A stretch of 64,000 bases of DNA from assembly GCF_051209875.1 (NCBI RefSeq), contig NZ_JBNTQY010000001.1:310001-374000 (forward strand), read 5' to 3'. Below the pieces are notes generated by a model. It did no database searches and was not told the origin of the DNA. It saw nothing but the letters and a program-made list of their open reading frames with translations. Positions within the stretch are counted from its first letter, which is position 1. Every line of letters starts with the position of its first letter. The stretch comes from Emticicia sp051209875. GTDB taxonomy: Bacteria > Bacteroidota > Bacteroidia > Cytophagales > Spirosomataceae. The position numbers and the translations under genes are program-made. Of the stretch, positions 53,267 through 61,306 are shown piece after piece.

Positions 53267-54712
53267 TTATTGAATAAGGCTGTAATTCCTGTAAATAATG
53301 TAGATAATTATCTTAAATATTATTTTTATTTTCACCTGCGGACTTTTAGTTTTTTTTTCTAAATAGACACAGTTACCTTGCTCTTTTCTTTCAATGTTGA
53401 ATTTTAAGTTTTGTAGTCTGGCTCTAAAGTTATTCCGGTTAACATTGTTATGTCCAGATTGTGAGCAGTATAAGCGATAGCTTTGGAAAAGGTTTGAAAG
53501 TAAAATAAAATTTTCGTGATGTGCTTTATATCCTTCTTCATCAATAAATAAAGCAATGCTATCAGACTCTTTTTTGTAAGCCTCAATATAATTATCAACA
53601 ATAGGACTATGTGAAAACTTTTTTTGTTCCAATATTCGTTCTAATCCTTCCATTATCCAATTGAATACTCCTGAAAGCTCCTTTTCAATTATTTTTTTTG
53701 GTAAATCAACATCTCGCTCTTCATTAGGGATTGTTACTTCAAAAGGAATGATTATAAACCTTCTAAAGTAAGCTTCATTGTGTTCTACATCTTTAGGTAG
53801 TTCATTGCAGTTAAATAGTAGTTTTGCGTAATCAGACATTATGAATGGGTCTTTATACAATGCTTTAGCTTCTACCTTTTCTCCTGAAGCTATTTGTTTG
53901 AAAATGTTACTTTCTAAGCATCCTTTTATCTCACTACCATAATTGAGTAATTTAGTAGCTATTTTAGCTCTATATGCTGGGTCATTTAAGCTTTGTAGAG
54001 AAAAGTTTGAGATATTCTGTTCTCCGAGAATAGCATTAATGATGTCAAAGAAAACAGATTTACCGTTTGCACCTGAACCGTAAAGTAGTAGCACTTTTTC
54101 AAGTTTCAAATTCTTTACAAATACATATCCAATGTATTCTGCAAGTATATTTTGAAGAGTAACATCAGGTAGGACTCTGTCTAAATAGCTTTTGAAGATG
54201 GGAGCTGTTGCATAAGGTTGATATTCAAAAGGTAATTGGTAAGTAAGAAAGTCTTCTTCTTTGAAATTTCGTAATTCCCTTTTTCCTTTTGTTATTTCAA
54301 ATGTGCCGTTTTGTAAATTTATCAAAACAGCATTTGTTTTTCTATTTGAGTTGGAAAGTGTACATGAACTTAGGAATTGCTTAAATAAATTTTCCTGAAA
54401 TCTAAAAAAGCGAGCATCAAACATTGACACTCCCATCTTTTCAGATGCTTTTCCTAAAAATGTTTGGAAATGGTCTTCTTCAACTAAACTCCAATATGCT
54501 CCATTATTCAAATATATGTTACCATAATGTTTGCAAAGAGCATACCCCCTATTTTTTGCAACGCTTTGAATTTCTTCAACTACACAGATAAGGTAGTGTT
54601 TTTCAAAGAGCTTTTTATTTTCATCATCGATGAACGCCTTTCCAGCTTTTTCTCTAAAATTGATTTTTTTGACATCTTCTAAAATAACATTTAGAATATC
54701 ACTATTTTCCAT
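53267..54712 (-). CDS. SF3/D5-like replicative helicase (phage/plasmid primase C-terminal family)
   Basis: 481 residues. Helicase core: Walker A LLYGSGANGKSVFFDI, then SGEKVEAKALYKDPF, KLLFNCNELP and FRRFIIIPFEV, the signature order of P4-family/D5 SF3 helicases. A D5_N-like region precedes it. Such proteins unwind the origin of satellites, plasmids and phages. The AEP primase domain often fused at the N-terminus is absent; the downstream toprim gene supplies priming. A K-rich hydrophobic tail (KIKIIFKIIIYIIYRN) ends the protein and could result from a recent frameshift. Confidence 0.88.
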   Translation of the reverse strand: MENSDILNVILEDVKKINFREKAGKAFIDDENKKLFEKHYLICVVEEIQSVAKNRGYALCKHYGNIYLNNGAYWSLVEEDHFQTFLGKASEKMGVSMFDARFFRFQENLFKQFLSSCTLSNSNRKTNAVLINLQNGTFEITKGKRELRNFKEEDFLTYQLPFEYQPYATAPIFKSYLDRVLPDVTLQNILAEYIGYVFVKNLKLEKVLLLYGSGANGKSVFFDIINAILGEQNISNFSLQSLNDPAYRAKIATKLLNYGSEIKGCLESNIFKQIASGEKVEAKALYKDPFIMSDYAKLLFNCNELPKDVEHNEAYFRRFIIIPFEVTIPNEERDVDLPKKIIEKELSGVFNWIMEGLERILEQKKFSHSPIVDNYIEAYKKESDSIALFIDEEGYKAHHENFILLSNLFQSYRLYCSQSGHNNVNRNNFRARLQNLKFNIERKEQGNCVYLEKKTKSPQVKIKIIFKIIIYIIYRNYSLIQ

Positions 54713-54746
54713 ATCTTTGCCTCGTATTTATGAAATAATAAGTCAT

Positions 54747-54785
54747 AAAAAAAGCCGTCCGACCTGCAAGTTGACGGCTTTTTTT
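54747..54785. terminator. Bidirectional terminator
   Basis: AAAAAAAGCCGTC and GACGGCTTTTTTT with a 13-base loop, between the helicase gene and the upstream HTH gene. It can end the HTH transcript on the minus strand. Confidence 0.88.
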
Positions 54786-54807
54786 GTACGAAAATTATTA
54801 GTGAAGA

Positions 54808-55110
54808 TTAGAAGTTTGTTTTTGGAGTAGAGAAGAACTTTTCTAGGTCGCTACGAAGTACAACAACGTCACGGCCAATTTTTTTAAATGGAAAGATTCC
54901 GCTACGCTTTAGGGTGTCAAATTTTGTTCTGGAGATACCGAACATGGAGCATACTTCTTTCGGGCGAAGAAACTCATTATTAGCTTTTAGATAGCCTTTA
55001 GTAGTATTGATGTTAGAATACTCTAATAATGTTTTAATTTCTGATAATTCTTTGAGAATTATTTGATTAAAATCAGGTTGGTTTTTGGGAGAAATTTGAT
55101 TTGAATACAT
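54808..55110 (-). CDS. Excisionase-like helix-turn-helix protein
   Basis: 100 residues. The MerR/HTH_17-type DNA-binding domain covers residues ~48-98: RPKEVCSMFGISRTKFDTLK, then GIFPFKKIGRDVVVLRSDLEKFF. This is the common excisionase/regulator form of Bacteroidota elements. The N-terminal part is helical. It probably directs integrase towards excision or regulates the module. It lies between the integrase pair and the helicase on the same strand, with a terminator immediately downstream. Confidence 0.85.
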   Translation of the reverse strand: MYSNQISPKNQPDFNQIILKELSEIKTLLEYSNINTTKGYLKANNEFLRPKEVCSMFGISRTKFDTLKRSGIFPFKKIGRDVVVLRSDLEKFFSTPKTNF

Positions 55111-55168
55111 ATTATTGAATGATATTAATGATTAACAATATGCAAATCTAATAATGTTTGAATACAAA

Positions 55169-55954
55169 TCAAACATTATTAGATTTTATTATTTTCTCAT
55201 GCAAATTATTCCAAAAGGGATGATAATCTCTAATACCATAAGCTGGTTTTTTTTTAATAAGTTTCATTATATCACTAACTAATAACTCGAAGTTATATTT
55301 AGACTTGAAGTGTTTTTTAAACTCATTTTTAAAGCCGTTATAACATAAATCCATTATAGTTGGACTTAAAAAATAAAACAGATTTGGCTCAACTTTAAAA
55401 TTAGAATTATTAGCTTGAACTATATTTATTAGAACATCAAGATGCCAAATATGAGATGAAAAAATTTCTGATTTAAACTTATTAATAACTGGGTATTCTT
55501 CTTTTAATAAGTCAAAAATTACAAGTGCGTTTGAATGATAAGGAAAACTATCACTTAATATTTCAATGTCATTATCATCGAGATAAGATAATAATGCTGT
55601 TGTTAATTCTACATTGCATAATGTTGCTAAATCAAGAAATTTATCATGATAAAAGTATGAAATTAGTTTTAAATCAAAATTTTCTCCTTTCCATTGGGGT
55701 ATTGATGTTATTACCAATTTTAAATTGTTTTTTTCCATTTCAAATAAGGCTTCATAGTAATCTTTATCATGATTTAGAATTTCATCATTAAGTACTTTTG
55801 TAATTCGGCTTGGAATATAGGTAGTTTTTCTATGGGTAGTTACTTGAATATATATAGGGAAACGATTAGTGAGTCCAGTATTAATCTTTTTATTAATAAA
55901 GTGCTTTATTAGGATTTTCTTTTCTCTTTTATTGATTTTCAAGGTATTTTCCAT
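55169..55954 (-). CDS. Unknown protein next to integrase, with an Arm-domain-like N-terminus
   Basis: 261 residues, AT-rich. Residues ~28-52, NRFPIYIQVTTHRKTTYIPS, look like the beta-hairpin of the Arm DNA-binding domain found at the N-terminus of Bacteroidota tyrosine recombinases; no catalytic domain follows. The rest is helical with many aromatic residues. It starts eight bases after the integrase stop, so both are co-transcribed. An accessory arm-site binder is possible; this is inference from a short resemblance. Confidence 0.5.
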   Translation of the reverse strand: MENTLKINKREKKILIKHFINKKINTGLTNRFPIYIQVTTHRKTTYIPSRITKVLNDEILNHDKDYYEALFEMEKNNLKLVITSIPQWKGENFDLKLISYFYHDKFLDLATLCNVELTTALLSYLDDNDIEILSDSFPYHSNALVIFDLLKEEYPVINKFKSEIFSSHIWHLDVLINIVQANNSNFKVEPNLFYFLSPTIMDLCYNGFKNEFKKHFKSKYNFELLVSDIMKLIKKKPAYGIRDYHPFWNNLHEKIIKSNNV

Positions 55955-55962
55955 AGTCTAAT

Positions 55963-57162
55963 CTATTTTTTCCAATCAGTACTTTTTAATTGTTCAAACA
56001 TTTCTTTTAAATCAACATGTAGGTATCCACTTGTGGTTTTTATATCTCCGTGCTGTAATAAACTTTGAGCATACAATAATCCTACTTTATGCACCATGTG
56101 TGTAGCAAATGTATGTCTGGAAGTGTGAAATGTTAAGTATTTATTGATTTTTGCAAGCTTGGCAATTTCTTTAATCAGCTTATTCGCTTTAGGATTTGTA
56201 ATCCCATGAAATAATCTATCCTTATTTCTCTTTAGGTACTTGTTTGCGATTTCTTGTGGTTTCCCATCAAATAGATGAGAAAGAGGTAATCTAAAAGGTT
56301 TATTAGTTTTCATAGCTGTAATTACTAATTCTAAACCTTCTTCTGTATTTTGAAAACTCTCTTTTTTCAAATTATGAACATCCGAATATCTCAAGCCTGT
56401 ATATGTCGAAAACAAAAACATATCTTTTACTAACTCTATAAGTGGCGTTGACTGACTATCAAATGTTAAATTTTCTAATCTTTCCCACTCTTGGTTTGAA
56501 AGCCAAGCTTTATTTACACTTTCCTTTTTTGATTTAAACTTCAAATAGGGATTTTGGTCATAAGGTAAATGTCCGTGATTGATAGCTAATGCGATATATT
56601 TCTTCATTTGTCGATGGCGTTTATCCACCGAATTTAGCTTCATACCATTGCCATCTCGCCCTTTTCTACTTTTTAAAAATTGGTCATATCCTTCTATTAA
56701 TGCATAAGTTAGGTCTTCAAATGCTATGACTGGGCAATATTCCTTTAATAAATCAAGATTTGTTTTTTGCTGCCGCAATGTTACAGGCAGAATATTTTTC
56801 TTTTCGATTTCAAGTTGTTGGGCATAGAACTCAGTAAATGTTAATACGATTGGCTTTACAGGCTTTGGCTGGCTCAAAATATCAAATTCTGATAATAAAA
56901 ACTTACCATTATTATTAAACCGACATTTTTGCTCAAAATTCATTAATTCCTGAATCTTATCTAAAATTAACTTATTTTTATAAGCGTCAGTAATGTATTT
57001 GGCTTTTAAAGGAGATGGTTTCCATTCTTGAGGTGTAACATAAATATCTGTGCTAAAGTATTTACGATTACCTTCTAAGTACACTTCAATCTGGACGAGT
57101 GCTTTTCCTTTGCTGTTTAGTTTCTTTTTTCTATTGAAAACTACTTTGTATTCTGCTTGCAT
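55963..57162 (-). CDS. int: Tyrosine integrase of the tRNA-Cys element
   Basis: 399 residues from the ATG at 57162 (MQAEYKVVFNRKKKLNSKGK). Arm domain (~1-90), SAM-like core-binding domain (~105-210) and catalytic domain with TGLRYSDVHNL (Arg), HTSRHTFATHM (HxxR), LLQHGDIKTTSGYLHV (His and nucleophile Tyr). It recombines the 57-bp att sequence in tRNA-Cys. The ATG at 57186 would add eight basic residues. It is 136 bases from the right att site, the usual position. Confidence 0.95.
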   Translation of the reverse strand: MQAEYKVVFNRKKKLNSKGKALVQIEVYLEGNRKYFSTDIYVTPQEWKPSPLKAKYITDAYKNKLILDKIQELMNFEQKCRFNNNGKFLLSEFDILSQPKPVKPIVLTFTEFYAQQLEIEKKNILPVTLRQQKTNLDLLKEYCPVIAFEDLTYALIEGYDQFLKSRKGRDGNGMKLNSVDKRHRQMKKYIALAINHGHLPYDQNPYLKFKSKKESVNKAWLSNQEWERLENLTFDSQSTPLIELVKDMFLFSTYTGLRYSDVHNLKKESFQNTEEGLELVITAMKTNKPFRLPLSHLFDGKPQEIANKYLKRNKDRLFHGITNPKANKLIKEIAKLAKINKYLTFHTSRHTFATHMVHKVGLLYAQSLLQHGDIKTTSGYLHVDLKEMFEQLKSTDWKK

Positions 57163-57297
57163 AACTTGTTTGTGTTTTTTGCACAAACATACCCTAAGTA
57201 GTCAGAATAAAAAGCGGTATCAAACTGGTATCACAAACAGTGTTAAAACTAATGATTAAATGTTAAATGAAATGCACTTTTTATGGCATTTTCACAC

Positions 57298-57354
57298 AAA
57301 AAGCACCCTTTTGAGGTGCTTTTTACGTTTTTTTGAGGTCCCGAGCGGATTCGA
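57298..57354. other. Right attachment site (57-bp direct repeat)
   Basis: Perfect copy of 32474-32530. It covers the tRNA-Cys terminator hairpin and the 3' 19 bases of the tRNA, ending in the T-loop (TTCGA), a typical crossover region for integrases that use tRNA genes. Confidence 0.93.
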
Positions 57355-57406
57355 ACCGCTGTAGAAGCTTTTGCAGAGCTCTGCCTAGCCACTCGGCCAC
57401 AGGACC
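57336..57406 (-). tRNA. tRNA-Cys (GCA)
   Basis: 71 bases without CCA. Acceptor GGTCCTG/CGGGACC with discriminator T (U73, typical of Cys). Anticodon stem GAGCT/AGCTT with loop CTGCAAA (anticodon GCA). T-arm GCGGTTCGAATCCGC. The 3' end is the integration site of the island. The hairpin at about 57300-57325 is its terminator. Confidence 0.97.
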
Positions 57407-57684
57407 TTTTTATTTACGATTTTAGATTTACGAATTACGATTGTTTAATTCGCTTATCTTTATTTCGGATTGCAAAAGTACAAGTCTCGTGCCAAAGTGC
57501 CAAAGTTTTTCAGAAAAAAAATAAAATCTTATCATAAAAATAAAATTTTCTAAAAATCAAATATTCGTAAGTAATTGATAATTAGTAATTTATGTTCTAA
57601 TTCATCATTCATAACTCAGAATTCATAATTGATATGCAACCCTCTTGCTTATTTTTTGCATCTTGCTATTGAACACAATAATTT

Positions 57685-58242
57685 ATGGCAAAAATTTTAT
57701 CCTTATTTAGCAACGAGTACGACTTGGCAAAAGCCGTACAAAGACAAGACCCCAAAGCACAAACTCGACTGTATGAAAAATTCTCGTCGAAAATGCTTGC
57801 GGTTTGTACTCGCTATGTGGGTGATAAAATGGAAGCTGAAGATGTAATGATTGACGGTTTTATGCGAGTTTTTGATAAAATCGACCAATTTACATTTCAA
57901 GGAAGTTTTGAGGGCTGGATACGCAAAATCATGGTAAACGAAGCCTTGATGTATGTCAGAAGTAAAAAAATGATTGTTGTTGATTTAGAGTATGCTGTTG
58001 AAGAACCCAATGAATCATCATTTACTACCGACCTCGAAGCAGCCGATTTGATGAAAATGATTGAAGAATTACCTATTGGTTATCGTACTGTATTTAACCT
58101 TTATGCCATTGAGGGATATAATCACCAAGAAATTGGCGAAATGCTCGGAATTTCGGAAGGAACCTCAAAATCGCAATTGAGTAGAGCAAGAGTAATGTTG
58201 CAAGCAAAGTTAGTTAAATTAGAAAATAAAGCTTTTGGATAA
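57685..58242 (+). CDS. ECF-type RNA polymerase sigma factor
   Basis: 185 residues. Sigma region 2: QTRLYEKFSSKMLAVCTRYV, DKMEAEDVMIDGFMRVFDKI and FEGWIRKIMVNEALMYVRS. Sigma region 4: LPIGYRTVFNLYAIEGYNHQ then EIGEMLGISEGTSKSQLSRA. It directs RNA polymerase to extracytoplasmic-function promoters. The next gene encodes a single-span protein in the position of the anti-sigma factor, and a secreted barrel protein follows, a common Bacteroidota trio. Likely controlled by that partner. Confidence 0.95.
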   Translation: MAKILSLFSNEYDLAKAVQRQDPKAQTRLYEKFSSKMLAVCTRYVGDKMEAEDVMIDGFMRVFDKIDQFTFQGSFEGWIRKIMVNEALMYVRSKKMIVVDLEYAVEEPNESSFTTDLEAADLMKMIEELPIGYRTVFNLYAIEGYNHQEIGEMLGISEGTSKSQLSRARVMLQAKLVKLENKAFG

Positions 58243-58328
58243 TTTGGTTACTCGTTGATTGGCTACTTCTTATTGGCAATAGAACTAATAACCAGTAACC
58301 AATTACCAAGAACTAAATTTGACAAGAA

Positions 58329-59234
58329 ATGAACACAATAATAAAAATGAAAAAACATCCGATTGACGACCTTTTTGCTAAAAAATTGGCAGAACATCGA
58401 CAAGAGCCTTCTCAAAAAGCTTTTGAGAAATTTCAGGCACGATTGGCTGAAAAACAACATAAACGAAGAGGGGGCTTTTTATTGACTAATCGAAACTGGG
58501 GCTATTATGCTGCCGCAGCGGGGGTTGTTGTTGCTCTAACAATAGGTGTTTTATCGCAAAGCAATACTCCTGACCAAACCATTTTGGCGAGTACAAATTT
58601 GCCTAAGCAAAGAGATAATAAAAAGATAGATGTTACAAAAGGTATTGATAATCAATCGCTTGCGGTGCAAGAGGTTGTGAAAAATTCAAATGAAACTCAT
58701 TTGAATCAGCCTGAGAAAGCAATGTTGAAGGTTGCAAAATCATTGCCAATCATAAGCAATGAAACAAGTATAGCAAAAACGGAAATTCAAGCAAAAGATA
58801 ATAACATCGTTGATGATACGCCTCAAGAGCAAACTTCAGTAGCTATTAATACAATTTTTGAAACAACTGCCGTCGAAAAGCTTGAATCAAAAGCAACCGA
58901 ATCTTTCAAAAGTACAATAGATGAATCAATAGTGTTTGTGCTAGAACCAGAGGAAGTTGAAAAAGAGATAATTCCAGCAATTAATGAAGATTCTCCAACT
59001 TCTTTGGCAGATGCCCAACGTTTGGGTGCAGAAAAAGAAGAAAATGCAAAATCGTTCATTGCAAAATTGTATGGTGAATACAAACATTTCAAATACGGTG
59101 AAAAAGTTGATTTGAAAAAAATCGGCGTAAAAGATGTTTTGGCAAGAGTTGATGAGAATTTATTCAAAGAAGACAGAGAAGATGTAATAGGTTTTGTTCA
59201 AAGAAAAGTAGGAAGACTTCAAAAAAGAGATTAA
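58329..59234 (+). CDS. Single-span membrane protein, probable anti-sigma partner
   Basis: 301 residues. A cytoplasmic N-terminal helix (HPIDDLFAKKLAEHRQEPSQ) is followed by one membrane segment at ~55-73 (WGYYAAAAGVVVALTIGVL), a long polar periplasmic linker and a basic C-terminus. No ZAS zinc motif is visible, so the anti-sigma role rests on gene order (87 bases after the sigma gene) and topology. MKKHPIDD at 58347 is an alternative start. Confidence 0.7.
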   Translation: MNTIIKMKKHPIDDLFAKKLAEHRQEPSQKAFEKFQARLAEKQHKRRGGFLLTNRNWGYYAAAAGVVVALTIGVLSQSNTPDQTILASTNLPKQRDNKKIDVTKGIDNQSLAVQEVVKNSNETHLNQPEKAMLKVAKSLPIISNETSIAKTEIQAKDNNIVDDTPQEQTSVAINTIFETTAVEKLESKATESFKSTIDESIVFVLEPEEVEKEIIPAINEDSPTSLADAQRLGAEKEENAKSFIAKLYGEYKHFKYGEKVDLKKIGVKDVLARVDENLFKEDREDVIGFVQRKVGRLQKRD

Positions 59235-59267
59235 AATATTAGACGAAAATATAAACACAAGGAAACA

Positions 59268-60305
59268 ATGAAAAAACTTCAACTAATGCTGCTATTGATG
59301 ATTAGTAGTGTAGCAGTAAAGGCAAATATCAAGTCAGACACAACGATTGTAGAGTTTACTGACAAAGGTGTAAAAAAACGAGTAACGGTCTATTCTTCAA
59401 GTAAACGAGATTTTGATTTACCCAAAACACTTGACCTTGACAATGTGCTAAAAAGCATCGGTGTTGACTCATTAGAAAGAAAAAAAGCCATTATTTTGGC
59501 TGGCAATGATGGTGAAAAACAAGATACTATTTTGGTTATAGCTCGTGACGGCCGAAGCATTAAAATTGTAGCTAAAGCACCTAAAGATGTTATCATGAAA
59601 CGTGATACATTAAGGAATGATGCTGGAGACCACTGGAGTCGTGAAGGGCATGATGACGACAATGATGATGATAAACATCAAGAAATAAAGAAAAAAACTA
59701 AAAGTTCAGGACGTTTTTTCTCTCGAAGTGATTTTGGTATATACCTTGGACTAAATAATTGGTCTAAGGGCAATACAAGTGGCTCATCGCTTGATACATG
59801 GGGATCAAGGTATTTTGCCCTTTCATTGCAAAAGAATGCGACGCTGATCAACGGTAAACAAGTAGATTTGGCATTTACTTATGGCCCTGAAATCGCTTGG
59901 AATAATTTTATGTTTGAAGGCAATACTGTTGCCGAAATGTCAGGTAAGCAAGTTACTTTTAAAGATTTTGGTAAAAACCTTGATAAAACGAAGTTGGTTG
60001 TACCAACCTTAAATTTTCCTATGATGCTCAATTTGGGTTTTGAAGAATCTAAATTCAAAATCGGCCTGGGAGGATATGTTGGTTATCGAGTAGGGGGGTA
60101 TCGAAAGATAAAAGCCGAAGATGGAAAAAAAGAAAAACAAAAAGGTAGTTATGGGTTAAATGATTTTCGTTATGGTTTAACTGCCGAGCTTGGTAAAAGA
60201 AAAGGGCTAACGTTCTTTTGCCGTTATGATTTAAGTGAAATGTTCAAATCAGACCAAGTAAACGCAAAAGGCTTGCAAGCATGGAGTGTTGGTATAAGGT
60301 TATAG
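59268..60305 (+). CDS. Outer-membrane beta-barrel protein
   Basis: 345 residues. A signal peptide (LQLMLLLMISSVAVKA) precedes a periplasmic region with an acidic HDDDNDDDKH stretch near residue 128. From ~145 there is a predicted barrel (FGIYLGLNNWSKG, MMLNLGFEESKFKIGLGGYVG, DFRYGLTAELGKRKGLTFFC) ending in SVGIRL. It is 33 bases after the anti-sigma-like gene and is probably in its operon. The family is an unclassified porin-like/PorT-type protein. Function unknown. Confidence 0.75.
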   Translation: MKKLQLMLLLMISSVAVKANIKSDTTIVEFTDKGVKKRVTVYSSSKRDFDLPKTLDLDNVLKSIGVDSLERKKAIILAGNDGEKQDTILVIARDGRSIKIVAKAPKDVIMKRDTLRNDAGDHWSREGHDDDNDDDKHQEIKKKTKSSGRFFSRSDFGIYLGLNNWSKGNTSGSSLDTWGSRYFALSLQKNATLINGKQVDLAFTYGPEIAWNNFMFEGNTVAEMSGKQVTFKDFGKNLDKTKLVVPTLNFPMMLNLGFEESKFKIGLGGYVGYRVGGYRKIKAEDGKKEKQKGSYGLNDFRYGLTAELGKRKGLTFFCRYDLSEMFKSDQVNAKGLQAWSVGIRL

Positions 60306-60328
60306 TATTTGAAAAAAGTAAATTATAT

Positions 60329-60365
60329 AAAAGGGAATTGCTTCATCAGAAACAACTCCCTTTTT
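60329..60365 (+). terminator. Terminator after the sigma-factor operon
   Basis: Stem AAAGGGA-A-TTG/CAA-C-TCCCTTT with one mismatch and a 15-base loop, followed by TTTTT, 24 bases after the stop at 60305. Confidence 0.8.
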
Positions 60366-60792
60366 CATTGTTACCAAATAGTGAAGAAACAATTCTAAGG
60401 ATAAAATTTGAGCTTAGGCAGTTGAGGTTAATCGTAAGTTTTTAAATAATTACTAACCTCAGATTTTTGAGAATTGAAGTAGTTTTTTCAAGTCAATAGT
60501 AAAAAAAAAATTTTTTTTTCTTCTGTGAGAAATAAAATTTTAAGTGTGTAGATAAAAAAATAAATTTTATTTTGCTGAAAAAGCACTTCAGAAATACAAA
60601 AAACAATAAAGCGTTTTTAGAAGTAAATTTGTTGTTTTTTGGTGCAAATAATAGTAAAAAACAACAAATTGCGATATAATCTAAGGTGTAAATGCCGATC
60701 AGTGGCTTGTTGAAATGCGAGAAAAATGAGCCATTTTAAGCTTGAAAAAGTTGAAAGAAATATAGTTGAAAAAATATTTTTTTGGTCAAGTG
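60366..60792. other. AT-rich gene-free stretch
   Basis: About 430 bases without a credible gene. It contains long A and T runs (for example A9T9-like around 60505-60520), which are likely bent DNA upstream of the strong tRNA promoter. No other structure is seen. Confidence 0.6.
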
Positions 60793-60823
60793 TTTGACAA
60801 ACCAAAAAAAGAGTATAATTTTG
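60793..60823 (+). promoter_or_regulatory. Promoter of the tRNA-Tyr/Gly/Thr-tuf cluster
   Basis: TTTG at 60793-60796, 19 bases, then TAATTTTG at 60816-60823: an exact match to the Bacteroidota TTTG/TAnnTTTG promoter, 64 bases before tRNA-Tyr and after an A/T-tract region. Confidence 0.75.
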
Positions 60824-60886
60824 CAACTCTTTTTAGAAACAGGGCAATTAAAAAGTCAGGTTAATAAAAAGAAAATGAAGAAAAAA

Positions 60887-60969
60887 GGGGGTGTACCAGA
60901 GTGGCCAAATGGGGCAGACTGTAAATCTGCTAGCTTACGCTTACGGTGGTTCGAATCCATCCGCCCCCA
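60887..60969 (+). tRNA. tRNA-Tyr (GTA)
   Basis: 83 bases, class II with a long variable arm. Acceptor GGGGGTG/CGCCCCC, discriminator A, anticodon GTA in CTGTAAA. T-loop TTCGAAT. CCA is not encoded. First gene of the tRNA-tuf cluster. Confidence 0.97.
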
Positions 60970-61002
60970 CTTTTAATTTGTCATAGTAAAGTAGTAACAC
61001 AA

Positions 61003-61075
61003 GCGAAAGTAGCTCATTTGGTAGAGCGGTAGCCTTCCAAGCTTCAGGTGGCGGGTTCGAGCCCCGTCTTTCGCT
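61003..61075 (+). tRNA. tRNA-Gly (TCC)
   Basis: 73 bases. Acceptor GCGAAAG/CTTTCGC, discriminator T, anticodon TCC in loop CTTCCAA. T-arm GCGGGTTCGAGCCCCGT. 33 bases after tRNA-Tyr. Confidence 0.97.
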
Positions 61076-61134
61076 CTCATTGGACAGTAGAGCAGTTATT
61101 TAGTAATTGTTTATTGATAGCTGCTCACTGAATT

Positions 61135-61206
<72 letters not shown>

Positions 61207-61306
61207 CATTTTATAAGGGTTTTCTTAAACCAAAACTTCTTATCTTTAAAGCATAGCATTAGTTTAAATAAGTATATAAGAACAACAATAATAGACTTTA
61301 TCAATC

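Larger units (their letters stand above)
32474..57354. mobile_element. Integrative element of ~24.8 kb in tRNA-Cys with defence and toxin-antitoxin cargo
   Basis: Bounded by a perfect 57-bp direct repeat (32474-32530 and 57298-57354). The right copy contains the last 19 bases of tRNA-Cys and its terminator. A tyrosine integrase is the gene closest to the tRNA, followed by an unknown protein, an excisionase-like HTH protein, an SF3 helicase and a toprim primase. Cargo: type I restriction-modification with McrBC, two Fic/Hip-type modules, a beta-barrel protein and gene remnants. No virion or conjugation genes are recognised. This fits a replicating genomic island or phage-satellite-like element. 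Confidence 0.88.

Noticed and set aside
60500..60530. A/T runs as a terminator
   Set aside because: No GC-containing stem; more likely bent DNA upstream of the tRNA promoter.
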